Source of the DNA: Chrysaora quinquecirrha
Lineage: Eukaryota > Cnidaria > Scyphozoa > Semaeostomeae > Pelagiidae
Assembly (NCBI GenBank): GCA_014526335.1
Contig: JACTAT010000058.1
Span: 760,674 to 824,673 of the forward strand
Direction of reading: 5' to 3'
DNA: 64,000 nt
Shown: positions 1 through 11,700 of the stretch, piece by piece
Layout of the letters: every line of letters begins with the position of its first letter
Numbering within the stretch: the first letter of the stretch is position 1
Position numbers and translations under genes: made by a program
Notes under the pieces: generated by a model
Told to the model about the DNA's origin: nothing
The model's input: the letters and a program-made list of their open reading frames with translations, nothing else
Database searches by the model: none

Positions 1-631
1 AATAAAGCTGCATGGTAACAAGACAAGTCGGCCTGCCACAAAGTTGGCCCACCATGTGATAGACAAATCGGCCTGTCAGTGTATAACAAGTAAGCCCACT
101 AAAATGTAATAAATTTGAAACATTTGTGCTGTTAAAGTAGGGGTTTGGGGTTTCCAGCCCCAATATCCCACATGTAACAAAATAACTGTTGTTACTGATA
201 GGAGTGGGTCAACTTGGTTGTTGCCGATTTGGCAGTGGAGCGACTTGTCTAGAAAGCAGCTGCATCATAATGCTTACAGACATCCTATACAATGTATACC
301 TCAGAACAACAGACAGATATTTTCATACCAAAAGTCATTTCTTTGTAAACACAAACTTCCATATGGCAGATACCTCTCTAAAACAAGCGAAAACATTAGT
401 CTGATAGGTGTCCATTATACTGAGACTCCATTGCAGTGGTATTTGAGCTTAGTGAAGTACAGGGGGTCAACTGAACAATGCATGTCCAATCTAACTTGTG
501 CAACCCCAATCCTGTTTATACCACAATTATTTACTTTAAAATGTATCAAACACTATTTCCCCTAGAAAGACTTGATAACAGCATTATACTTTACTAAAAT
601 TATTATTATTTATTATCTGTCTTTTTCACAG
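1..631. other. Intron sequence upstream of the GLCE exon
   Basis: No coding exon is recognisable here. The stretch ends in a pyrimidine-rich tract and AG at 630-631, the splice acceptor of the GLCE exon. Short open frames at 189-565 have no domain signature and are probably chance. Earlier GLCE exons (N-terminal half, transmembrane anchor) must lie to the left of the window. Confidence 0.6.
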
Positions 632-1659
632 GAAGCAATAAAAATAGTGGAATCCTGTTTGAACTGGACAGTTTGCTTAATAGAAAACACATTATTTCTT
701 TGGATATCAAATTTGAGACCCGTGGAAAAATAATTGTTCAAGTACTTGGCAGTGACAAGAATATCTACACAATTTATTATATCACAGAAGGAGACTACGT
801 TTGGTACAAGAAAAGAGAGATATTTTATGGAATAGGGAATTACTTGAAATGGAGAAAAATAACTCGGGATTTGAATGTTGATTTTGTTAAAGGAATCCAA
901 GCTAGCAACTCTAAAAAATTGAATTTAAGAAATGTAACTTTGGAAGCAGTTTTGAAAATAACAATTTGTGGATCGGGTTTTCTTGACAAGTTTTCTATAA
1001 GTTCAACTGAAGATGTGACATTGTTTATGAAAGCAGCAAAGTGGCTTTTGAAATTTCAGGATTCAAAGGGTGGCTGGTCTGTTAACGTTACAAGGAAAAT
1101 AGCCAAAATTGTCCTCATGAAGCCTGGCTGGTACTCTGCAATGGGACAAGGACAAGCTATTTCACTGCTCTGCCGTGCTTTCAATTTCACAAGTAATCAA
1201 GTGTATCTAAAGGCTGCTTTGAAGGGACTGAAATTGTTTGTAGTGGATATTAAAGATGGGGGCATTACGTCAACTGTGATGGGGAAATATAAAATGTATG
1301 AGGAGTATCCATCAGAACCATCCCTACATGTTCTCAATGGTTTTATTTTCTCGTTAATTGGCCTTTATGACTTATCAAAGTTGAGCAAAAAGCATATTGA
1401 GGCAGAGAGACTTTTTCAACAAGGTTTAAAGACATTGCTAAACATTTTACCCATGTATGATAATGGTCATGGGACGTTTTATGATTTGAGACATATTGTG
1501 GTGCCCGGACATAAACCAAACAGAGCTCGTTGGGACTATCATGCTGTACATATCAAACAATTACAATTACTTAATCAAATTCATCCGCATAAAACTTTTG
1601 AATCAGTTCTAAAAAGATGGATCGGCTATGCTTCAGGGATTCCAGCTCCCCATAATTAA
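632..1659 (+). CDS. GLCE: D-glucuronyl C5-epimerase (heparosan-N-sulfate-glucuronate 5-epimerase), C-terminal exon
   Basis: The enzyme converts glucuronic acid to iduronic acid in N-sulfated heparosan, a Golgi step of heparan sulfate synthesis. The exon opens after a CAG acceptor with a split codon (two bases), then reads SNKNSGILFELDSL and continues about 340 codons to TAA. Family hallmarks in order are a QDSKGGW helix-turn (about residue 130), GWYSAMGQGQAISLL, YEEYPSEPSLHVLNGF, YDNGHGTFYDLRH, and near the end WDYHAVHIKQL followed by RW-x2-Y. These are the conserved alpha/alpha-barrel and tyrosine-rich catalytic motifs of the C-terminal C5-epimerase domain. The exon covers somewhat more than half of a typical ~600-residue protein; the rest is off the left edge. 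The reading frame is intact. No other family I know of carries this combination. Confidence 0.94.
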
Positions 1660-1699
1660 AAGAGTTGTTTTATTTGCGTAAACCTTTTAAATTGTGATT

Positions 1700-2130
1700 A
1701 ATTAAGCAATTAATTTGTTATGATAATTTATGCTTATTATATGATCATTTATGCCAATTGTATGATAATTTATGCTTTGATATAGAAAAATTGCCATCTC
1801 TCTCTGTCACCTCTATTATGTCTGCATCTGTGTTGTTACATAAATTATCATCTTATAATAAATTAGCATATCTTATTAACTGCAGATAAATATTGTGATA
1901 ATTTATGCAATAATCTAAGTATAAATTATCATGTGATATCATAAATTATCATATCTTAATAGCTGGGAGTAAAACATGATGATTTATGCAAAAATATTTA
2001 TAAAAGTACTGCCAATTTATGCAAGCTGCTGGCTGTTGAACGTGCCACATTTGTATCTATTTTGATAATTTATGCAATATTAGTGAGAAATATGATAATT
2101 TATGCACCACACATGATAATTTATTCTTCT
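1700..2130. repeat. AT-rich cluster of a TGATAATTTATGC motif in both orientations
   Basis: Just downstream of GLCE the motif TGATAATTTATGC or its complement GCATAAATTATCA recurs about ten times (for example near 1720, 1738, 1761, 1845, 1925, 1948, 2062, 2092 and 2113). Copies pointing both ways could fold into hairpins. The same motif reappears at 21288-21306 directly before a splice acceptor of the discoidin gene. The open frame at 2062-2325 is a by-product of these repeats. Confidence 0.7.
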
Positions 2131-3983
2131 TTCGTTGCTATAGATACTGTCTCGTTTTGGATATTGGTCCGCGTTTTGTCATCTTGTGAGCAGGAGCAGT
2201 CGACTGGTTGGAAATTCCTCCCATATGAAAATAGAAAGTTTTTGGTGAGAAAATGTCTCAAATTTAAGCTACGCAAGCTACAAACTGCAGAAACAAATCA
2301 AGGTATTATGTTTTCCAAATATTAATTCAACTTTCTGTCATTTAAATTTTCGATTTTGTAGCTCTTCAACCGTTCTAGAAGCAGTTCGCGTTCTCCTCAC
2401 TTGTGACTTGTGGCCAGGCCAGAAAGAAACGAAATTTGGTAGTTTTGCCTTTGGGCCTATCTTTTCTATAGTCCCCTAAACTGTCGTTATCGCCGTGCAA
2501 CGGCTTGAAATGGAACTTTTCCTGGTCTTTTGGGTCATCTAAAAGTGGGGAAATCGAATGATAACAACTTTTGATTCTTTAAACTGTAAGAAAGAGGGAC
2601 TCTGTGGCTAATGCACAGATATTTTGTAATTTGATCCCAGCCTCACAGTTCTAATCTTCAAAGTAGGGTTAAATTACCCTTGAAGGTGATATGATATCTG
2701 ATTGCAAGCAATGGGGTCACCAGACATCACAGGGTGCATTCTGTGTTACAGCCAAGCCGGAAAATATGCTGACTGGATCGGACTTCACACTAAAAGAATA
2801 GATCCATTATAAACATGGGGTGTGGCATCCCTGCTGCAAAGAAAATGGCATGGTTAGCAAAACAATGTATGCCATGCCAGCAGGCAATGCCCACTTGGGA
2901 TTGATTGGGGGCTGGTGGTGTGCAGAGTGAGTTGTGCACCAGAGATATTTTTTGAACACTAACCGACCAAATGTTTTATTATTTTGTGCTGAAAATTCTT
3001 TGTTTTTGCACCCTCCTTGAAAGGGTTCCCCCTCCAATGAGCACCTTACCAAATTTAGGAAACAGTTTAATTAATGGCACCTTAAATAAGTGCCTACCTC
3101 AAACCAGTGCCCCCAAAAACTACTGAAAGTTATATGAGGAAGGGGCGAAAGGGTGTGTTGAAATATGCAGATACCCCTACTTTTGAGGAACAAATACCAA
3201 AATCCGCTAACTTTTGATGTCTGATGAGATTGTATTGCACAGTCATTTTACGCTGCATGGGACAAAAAGGATCTGAAAATGCATTTGAAAAGGTAGTCTA
3301 AGTCCGAAATACACCTTTGAATATCGGAAAAATACGTGATCCACCAAGAATCTAAGATACAAAAATCCGTTTAGTATAACTAGTGAATACAAAATCAGCT
3401 TCTTATAATAAAAAAAATACACCAATCCACCAAGCCTTTCAACCCCCCAATGAGTGCCCCAGGCATTCTTGTGAAATACCTTCCTCAATCAGATCATACT
3501 AGGCACTGGTCGATAGCAGTTTTGAAAACCTTGTTTTTAAAGACCCCATTGTCCTTCTCAATAACCCCAATCCCTCTCCCTTGCTTCTTTTGTGCAATTT
3601 TCAAACTCCTTTCTGAATATCAGGGAAACCAGAACTAAACTGATCCTATTATGAAAACATTTGTCACCATGATTGCTGTTTGCTTTGTTTACACCAGGAA
3701 GATGATTATTGATTTATCTGTTGATATCATTAAGTTTTGTTTCTTGTGTTATCAACCGTGAATGATCCAATCCGAACAATCCCTTTCATGTAGAACTCTT
3801 ATTAAAACTATTTAAAAGTTGGGATGCTATTTCTAACTTTGAACTATTGAACTTCTAACTTTGTTTGGGTGCATTTTGTCTTGAAAAGTGTACAAGAGAG
3901 AAAATTTATCATTTTGGATCTAAGACTTGTTTTTCATCTTCTGCAATGTGTCTTTTTGATGTCATACGTTTACTTTTTTCTAG

Positions 3984-4031
3984 CAACTCTGAAGAATTCT
4001 TATTGCTTCTAAAAACTGGACAAAGAAAAAC
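3984..4031 (+). other. Possible upstream exon of the discoidin gene
   Basis: A strong acceptor (TACTTTTTTCTAG) and a strong donor (ACGTAAGT) enclose 48 bases. Joined to the exon at 5700, the frame stays open through both (…EEFLLLLKTGQRKT then RKMTDV…), so the segment could be coding and the ATG at 5707 internal. It could equally be 5' UTR. The encoded residues do not look like a signal peptide. Confidence 0.35.
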
Positions 4032-4652
4032 GTAAGTCTTATCAACTTTGTTCTGATTTATAAACTGTTACACGTTTTTTTAAAGAACAAGCTTTATAAG
4101 AAACACCAGGCCGAAATTTTCAGTAAAACTTTTTTGCTGTATCTTAAACTATTTTAGATGTGCACAAGCAAAATTCACCAGCATAAAGCCCTTGCTCTGA
4201 AACGCATTTTAAACATGTTTTCGAGAAGGGTAGGAGATGACAAGTTAGTGAAAAATTGCTTCAAGAATAAGAAACAGGCAGGCTGAAATGGAAGCCATAG
4301 CCTAGTGTTCTTTGAAAAAGAAACATGTAGTGCATCATTTTTTTTTTATAATAAATTGGCTGCTTCTGGGGCAATGAGAAGAGAACCATAAAACACTTGA
4401 TGATTGATGTGGAATGGCTGGAAAAACCCAGATAATAGCTTGAAAGTCTATGTGAGAAATAGGGTCAACTCCCAATTACTCAATTTATTTAACTCTGGAT
4501 TCTTGTTAACTTCCATTGCTTCTAATCATCTATATAAATCAACCCTCTCAGGCTCTCAATAACTCTTATCCTTGCTTACTCAAGCAATAGTTTCTTCCCC
4601 TGATTCTGATTATAATAGAGAGAACTCTACGCCCTATACTTGTGATTACTAC

Positions 4653-4860
4653 TGCCATTTTCTAAGTGTACTACTAACCTAGGGCTACTCAATCTATTTT
4701 ACACTTTGCCCCTGGTCTGGATGCATTAGCATATAGAAGGGTGCAGCCACACACGGCGCTCATAACTTCTGACCAGGTAACCAGTTATACACCTGGGTAA
4801 AGAGAGGCACATTAGTGTTGCCCAGGGTTGTTATCTCTGCAACAAAAGAGGAAAGACCAT
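4653..4860 (+). repeat. SINE-like dispersed repeat with CACCTGGGT core
   Basis: The block runs from ACTAACCTAGGGCTACTC through GGGTGCAGCCACACACGGCG and TACACCTGGGTAAAGAG to GTTATCTCTGCAAC. A near-copy lies at 43660-43850 and shorter parts at 46170-46270 and 34078-34180, the last two ending in a B-box-like GAACCCAC. Conserved GCAGCCACACACGGCG and AGAGGCACAT segments are shared, so it is a dispersed family rather than unique sequence. Confidence 0.7.
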
Positions 4861-5224
4861 GAATTCAAACTTTGTAAACTCAAAGTGCCATTTGCTTTTC
4901 ATGGAAAATTTCCTCAGTTCTTTGCCTTAATGCAATCCTCTCTAAAGACCTCGCTAAACCCAAGCGTTTTTGTTCTGTTCTTCTTTCTGAAAGTATCAGC
5001 CATAATCCCTTTTGTGCATAATGGAGTTAACTCCTTTTAAAACCAACTGAATTTCTTGGTATTTGTCGTATTTTCATGGCGTTACCAAAATGAATAGAAA
5101 ACATGATAATTCAGTTCATATAAACGGTATTATCCAGCCCATATAATTCATCCAAGATAATTCAGTCCATATAAGCTCAGTTCTATGATCGACTATGACA
5201 TGAATGTCACTCGTATTTAAAAAT

Positions 5225-5545
5225 TTGCTCTCTTAAAAACGTCTGTTATTGTGAGGTTGGAATTTTGACTTCTGAATCCTTTATACTCAATATGTGTATT
5301 CATCAAGTTATAAATGTCTATACATTATACAGTATATTCCCCTTATATCGATTTGAAGGGACAGTAGAATTTAGCATCGTCTGTTATTGTCATGTTGGAA
5401 TTTTGATTTTTGCTCTCTCTGTTGCGAATTTTCTAAATCCTGCAAAGCTTAGTACTCAATATGTGTATTCATTAAATTATAAATGTCTGTACACTATCCA
5501 GTATATTCCCCTTATAACGTATTTGAAGGGACTGTAGAATTTAGA
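5225..5545 (+). repeat. Two-copy tandem duplication
   Basis: Segments of about 165-180 bases starting near 5225 and 5390 share TACTCAATATGTGTATTCAT, ATAAATGTCT, CAGTATATTCCCCTTATA and GAAGGGACAGTAGAATTTAG with few changes. No coding function is seen. Confidence 0.7.
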
Positions 5546-5706
5546 ACTTTACAAGCAAAGTGATTTATACACAGGGTTTATTATCTTTTGCTCTCTGGTT
5601 GGGCTCTGAATCTGAGTCAATTTGAAATGATACGTTATATCTTGGAGAACATCATAAGTAAGTACGTTGCAGCAAGATAACAATTATTTATCGTTTCAGA
5701 CGCAAA

Positions 5707-8700
5707 ATGACCGATGTTAACTCTAAGTCAAGTGTGAGTATTAAACTTAGAAAGCTAGCCTTGTTTTCGGATGATTTTCTTAAAATTTACCTTTTGAAAA
5801 TGATACGTTGTAAAGGAGAATCTCGATGATAATGATAGTTAATTTTTCTTCAAGGAGACCGATAATTCCGGAACACAAAATGGCATTGCTGACATAAAAG
5901 GTATACACACTATATATTTGAATAATATAGGCTTTTTCAGTAAATCAAAGCTTTTATTATTTGCGTTTGCTCAAACATTTTATCTACGATCTTAAGTCCA
6001 TTTAAGATCTGTGCAATAGTACCATTATCTAGGACGTTAGAAAGTCAGGCAACTAACTGTGTGTTGTTGATTTTGATAAACGACAACTTTGTTTAGTAAT
6101 AAGTAACTCGTAGCAAAAGATTTTGATCGTTTAAAACAACCTCTGATAACTTAAAACAAACAACTGTCTAGTGTCTACTTCCCTTCATTCTTACCACCAC
6201 AGACAACTCTTCTGATCCAGTAAACTTTTCATATTTAAAGAACTGTCTATTTTCCTCGACTCTGAAATTTTCTTTATTAACTCAAACAACCTTCTTCTTC
6301 TCTTGATTCTCATAACCATAGACAACTACCTTGATAACTCAAACAACTGTCTACTTCCCTTGATTCTACTCATCATAGAAACTCTACCAATGACCCATAA
6401 CCTTGATAACTCAAACAACTGTCTACTTTCCTTGATTCTGATCACTATAGAAGACTCCCTCGATAACTCAAATACTTCCCTTAATTCTGATCATCATAGA
6501 AAACTCTACCGATGACCCATAACCTTGATAACTCAAACAACTGTCTACTTCTCTTGATTCTGACCACCATGGAAAACTCCATTGATAACCCAAACAACTG
6601 TCTACTCCCCTTGATTCCGATCACTATAGAAGACTCCCTCGATAACTCAAATAACTGTCTACTTCCCTTAATTCTGATCATCATAGACATCTCTTTCGAT
6701 AACTCAAACAACTGTCTACTTCCCTAGAGTCTGGTCATCATAGAAAACTCTCTCGAATACTAAAACTTTGCTAACTCAAACAACTGTCTACTCCCCTTGA
6801 TTCCGATCACAATCGACAACTTTTTCGATAACTCAAACAACTTTCTACTTCTCTTGATTCTGACCACCATAGAAAAATCACTCGATAACCCAAACAACTG
6901 TCTACTTTTCTTGATTCTGATCACTATAGAAGACCCCCTCGATAAATCAAGCAACTTTCTACTCCCCCTGATTCCGATAACCATAAAAAACTCCCTCGAT
7001 AGCTCAAACAACTGTCTACTTCTCTTGATTCTGATCGTCATAGAAAGCGCTGTCGATAACCCAAAACCTCTTTAATTCAAACAACTGTCTGCTTAACTTG
7101 ATTCTGATTGTCTTCATGATTAGTGATTCTAATCAATCTTTCCCTTATAGATGATGATAGTTTTGGTGTTGCTGACGGTAGAATCGACGACAGTGCATTA
7201 TACTCATCTAGTGCATTGAACTCAGCATGCGGTGCCAACCAAGCGAGGCTCAATAATCAACCAATCAAAGAGAAGTATGGCGCATGGTCACCCATGTACA
7301 ATGACAAGAACCAGTATCTTGATGTCGATCTTGGTTAGCCCAACTATATAGATCGTCCTTTTTTAACCAATCTTCGTACACAATAGCCTTTCAGTAATAG
7401 AAAGAAACTATATAGCGTAAAAGCTTTTTTTGCCTGACACTCCTCAGAGTATAAACGTCAGAAACAGACCGAAACAATTGACTAAGGCAGAATCATACCC
7501 AGATGCAGATTTAAATGCACCAATCAGATAAGTGAAGCTAAATTGGATTGGATTACAGGAGGATTGTTTTCAAATCATAGGCAAAGCAAGATCTTTGTTA
7601 TATATAGGAGTTTTGGAATCTTTCCACATCAAAACGAAAATTTCGGTTCTGTGTAGACAGAAGGAGTTTGTTTCCTCGCTTGGACCTTCAATTAATGCTA
7701 TTGGTCTGCTCGCTGTATCTCGCAAGCTGATTGGTTTTCAAAACACAATGCCTTCTCAGCATTACTTTCTGATGGCTGCTTTTTGATCCGCATCTGGGTG
7801 TAGATTCCGCCTTATTCAATTGTTTCGGTCTGTTTCTGACGTTTATACTCTGAGGAGTGTTAGACGAAAAAAGATTTTTAAGGATGTCCAGAGATATTAC
7901 CGCTGTTTCTTGCAATTGTTTTTAGTTCTCTTTAGTCTCTTTTGTCTTTCATGCATGATTCGGAGACAGCCATGAATGTTTCAGCACAAGACTAGCAAAA
8001 CAAAAACACAAAGAATAGGGATACTAATAGTGAAGGAATATAATTAACTAAAAAATCACTTGGGACATAATCGTCTTGGTCATCTTGCTGGATCTTATTT
8101 CTATTAGGGTTTAACAGCGAGTTAATGCCCAAAACGTCAATTAATTCAACAGCTACGTCCTAACGTCCATAGAGGACATGTCACGGTTTACAAACATCTT
8201 CCAATACTGCCTATTTCTTGCTAGGTGTCCCCAATTTGCCGTTTTTGTTGGACCATCACAGTTTATTAATGTTACTGTATCTAAATCGTTTTCAACTAGT
8301 CTTAGCCACGTTAGCCTCTGTCCTCCAACTGGTTTCGGTTCATATCTTTGAGTTTCCCTCAAGGTTGATTAATTGTAATCAAGCTTGAAGCAGTCTATTT
8401 TGTCCTTTTTTGCAGGGGACATTGCCCAAGTCGGTTCCATAGCAACACAAGGTCGCCCTGGTTACGACCAAGATGGCGGTTGGTTCGTGCAGAGCTACTC
8501 ATTATCGTCGAGTAATGATGGAGAGAACTTCACTAATTTACGTGAATATGGAATTTCCAAAGTAATATATCATATCTCTTAGACCCTGGCAAAACGATCA
8601 AACATTGTTTGCCAAACATCTGAAATTTGCTTGTCAAACAAGATGTTTGACCATTTGGCCACGTCGCAAATCATTGCTCGTCAAACATTTTGGCTTCTGA

Positions 8701-11700
8701 GAGGCAGAAAATGTTTTCGAAGTTTTTCAAAAATTTTTAGTAAGCAAATATGGTTGGCGGACAATATTTTGTGACGTGATCAAACGGTCAAACATTGCAA
8801 AACAAATCTGAAATGTTTTAGCAACATTGTTTGATTTTTTGCTAAGGATTTGGTGTTGCTTTTATCATAGGGACCCCCTCTTGGAGGAAAGTTTTCAACT
8901 ACGTTATTCACAGCACATTCCCTTAACTTTACTCCAACAGCTGTCTACTTCTCTTGATTCTGATCATCATAGAAAACTCCCTCGATAACTCAAACAACTA
9001 TCTACTTCTCTTGATTCTGATCATCATAGAAAACTCCCTCGATAACTCAAACAACTATCTACTTCTCTTGATTCTGATCATCATAGAAAACTCCCTCGAT
9101 AGCTCAAACAACTGTCTATTTCCCTTGATTCTTATCATCACTGAAAACTATCTCGATAACTCAAAACCTTGTTAACTCAAACAACTGTCTTCTTCCCTTA
9201 ATTCTGATCATCATAGAAAACTCCCTCGATAACTCAAAACCTTGTTAACTCAAACAACTGTCTACTTATCTTGATTCTGATCATCACTGAAAACTCTCTC
9301 GATAACTCAAAACCTTGTTAACTCAAACAACTGTCTACTTCCCTTGATTCTGATCATCATATAAAACTCCTTCGATATCTCAAAACCTTGTTAACTCAAC
9401 TGACTACTTCTCTTGATTCTGATCACAAAGCTCACTGCTGCTACCCTTAGCTGATCATCACGATAACTCTCAATTTATTTCTTGAAGCCTTAGTTTCTCT
9501 ATAAACTGTTTTCTGATCAATCCTTGATATATTTTTAGGTATTTGAAGGCAACACAGATCCTGAGACGGTTGTAAAGAATACCTTGAAAACAGCACTAAA
9601 ATGCCGTTACCTTCGATTTAGACCAGTCACATGGCATAATCAGATTGCTTTGCGCGTCGAAGTCTATAAATACACAGGTAAAATATAATTTTGTATTGAT
9701 GATGGGAGAACAAGCAATAAAGGAAGAAAAGGGATTTTCCTGGGAATTCTTAATCCTATTGCCCTAAACTTTTGCCCCACTGACTTTGTCGTCTGTAAGG
9801 ATTTAAGGATTCTTTGCCGTAATGACCTTCTTAGTTGGGTATTCGAAGGTGCTATGGTGTCGTTGTGCTAATCAGCTAGCTCTTTGTGACAGGAACTCAT
9901 TAAGATCGAGGTTTGAGCCCAAACCACAGTAGCGTCACAGCCAGGGTCGAGGTTTCATGAGTTCTTCTACTGCTGAGATCCTAGCGACTTGCGTAAAAAT
10001 ACATCATTGCACTTTCACACAGAGGTGGGGCTTGTGCCTTTGTTCCAAGCAATATGAATCTCGCCTAGTGGAAATTCATCTTTTTACAATCTTACTTCCT
10101 TCCCCCTTCTAATTTGCAGAAGGTGTTGTGGCGTAATCCAGCTGGCTGGTGATGTCAGATGCTCAGCGACGTTGCGGTTCGAATCCCAGCCATAGTAGCT
10201 TCACAGCCAGGATTAGTTAATCTACAACTGAGATCCGGTTCAACTGCAGTTTAGGTAACTAGGGACCCCTAAACTGCGTTCTTACCCTGAGATCCTAACG
10301 ACTGGCGCAAATGCATCATTTCACCAATCTGACTATTACCATTGAGCTTTTGTGACATTGCTAAAACACTGAATTAGCTGTTTATTTTTCCAGGCTCTTC
10401 AGGAAGTTCCCGCAAACGATCAGCCCAACAGAAAGCAAGTAACAAGTCAACGTCAGATCGGGTGAAGTCGAGACCAGCAGGGGTACGAGGCAAAGAGCCG
10501 CTGCCTCGTACTGAAGTCGAGAGCAAGCCAAATGCAAGTGCTTCAAAGCAAATAAAACAGAATGATGAGGTTGAAACGGAGTCCAATAGAATTGTTGAAA
10601 ACATGAAGGTTCAAGAAAATGGAAATTCTTTTGAAGAAATTGGTAACACGGAAATCGCTCAAGTTCAAAAAGGCAAGTAGAACACCTTTTCAAGGAAAGA
10701 TAATCAGGAGTTCGCTAAGCATTCCCTTTTTGCTTTGTCATTTGCTTACAATGATTCAGAGGCCTACCTAATAAACCTAAGTTTACCATAGGATAACAAC
10801 GTGTCAGACAAAGAGTCTAAATATACTTTCTTTAACAAGTGGCGTACCACAATAAGATGGGATTCGAACCTGGACTGCATGATCAGAGAGTCAACCATGT
10901 TTCCACTCAGCTATAATTCTCAATGGGATCGATAAGTAATACTCCAAGTCGTACAGCCCAAAGCTCATGCAAATATAATCTATATAGCTTTTTTCAACAA
11001 GTGGCATATCACAATAAGATGGGATCGGAGCCTAGACTGCATGATCAGAGAGCCAAAGACGTTTCCACTGAGCTATAGAGCTCAATGAAATCGCTTCGTA
11101 ACTCTTCAAGGCATACAGTCCAAGGTTCATGACAAATATAGTCTGTATATAGTGCATATATTCAGCATATAGTTTCTTCCACAGTTGGCATGCCATAATA
11201 AGATGGGATTCGAGGCTGGACGGCATGATCAGAGAACCAACAACGTTTCCACTGAGCTAAAGAGCTCAATGAAATCATTGAGCAGCTCTCTATATAGCCC
11301 AAGGCTCTTGACAAATATAGTCTGTATATAGTGCATATATTCAGCATATTGTTTCTTCCACAGTTGGCATGCCATAATAAGATGGGATTCGAGGCTGGAC
11401 GGCATGATCAGAGAACCAACAACGTATCCACTGAGCTAAAGAGCTCAATGAAATCATTGAGCAACTCTCTATACAGCCCAAGGCTCTTGACAAATATAGT
11501 CTGTATATAGTGTATATATTCAGCATATAGTTTCTTCCACAATTGGCATGCCATAATAAGATGGGATTCGAGGCTGGACGGCATGATCAGAGAACCAACA
11601 ACGTTTCCACTGAGCTAAAGAGCTCAATGAAATCATTGAGCAACTCTCTATATAGCCCAAGGCTCTTGACAAATATAGTCTGTATATAGTGCATATATTC

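Larger units (their letters stand above)
2331..5699. other. Intergenic or 5' region between GLCE and the discoidin gene
   Basis: No convincing protein gene is seen. The stretch from about 2990 to 3640 has C-rich blocks repeating the theme CCAATGAG followed by CACC or TGCCCC, which suggests decayed transposon sequence. It also holds the putative exon at 3984-4031, a SINE-like repeat at 4653-4860, short repeats around AGTCCATATAA at 5110-5180, and a tandem duplication at 5225-5545, described separately. Confidence 0.5.
7151..9677 (+). other. F5/8 type C (discoidin) domain, encoded by three exons
   Basis: Exons 7151-7333, 8416-8561 and 9539-9677 encode about 155 residues. The family signature is clear: FGVADGRIDDSALYSSS at the start, NQARLN, then AWSP and QYLDVDLG, then IATQGRPG, WFVQSYSLSSSNDG, and near the end CRYLRFRPVTWHNQIALRVEVY. 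Both introns fall inside the beta-sandwich and phases agree (1, 0, 1). Discoidin domains usually bind lipid headgroups, glycans or other proteins and are mostly extracellular, whereas here no secretion signal precedes the domain in the exons found. Confidence 0.95.

Noticed and set aside
218..565. 115-codon open frame before GLCE
   Set aside because: No domain, no splice-site support and in a different frame from GLCE; it lies in the intron.
2807..3638. Several 60-80 codon frames
   Set aside because: No recognisable protein features; the area looks like decayed transposon sequence.
6303..7075. Overlapping open frames with repeated LILITIE(D/N)SLDNSNN
   Set aside because: They follow the minisatellite period on both strands and have no start context or domain.
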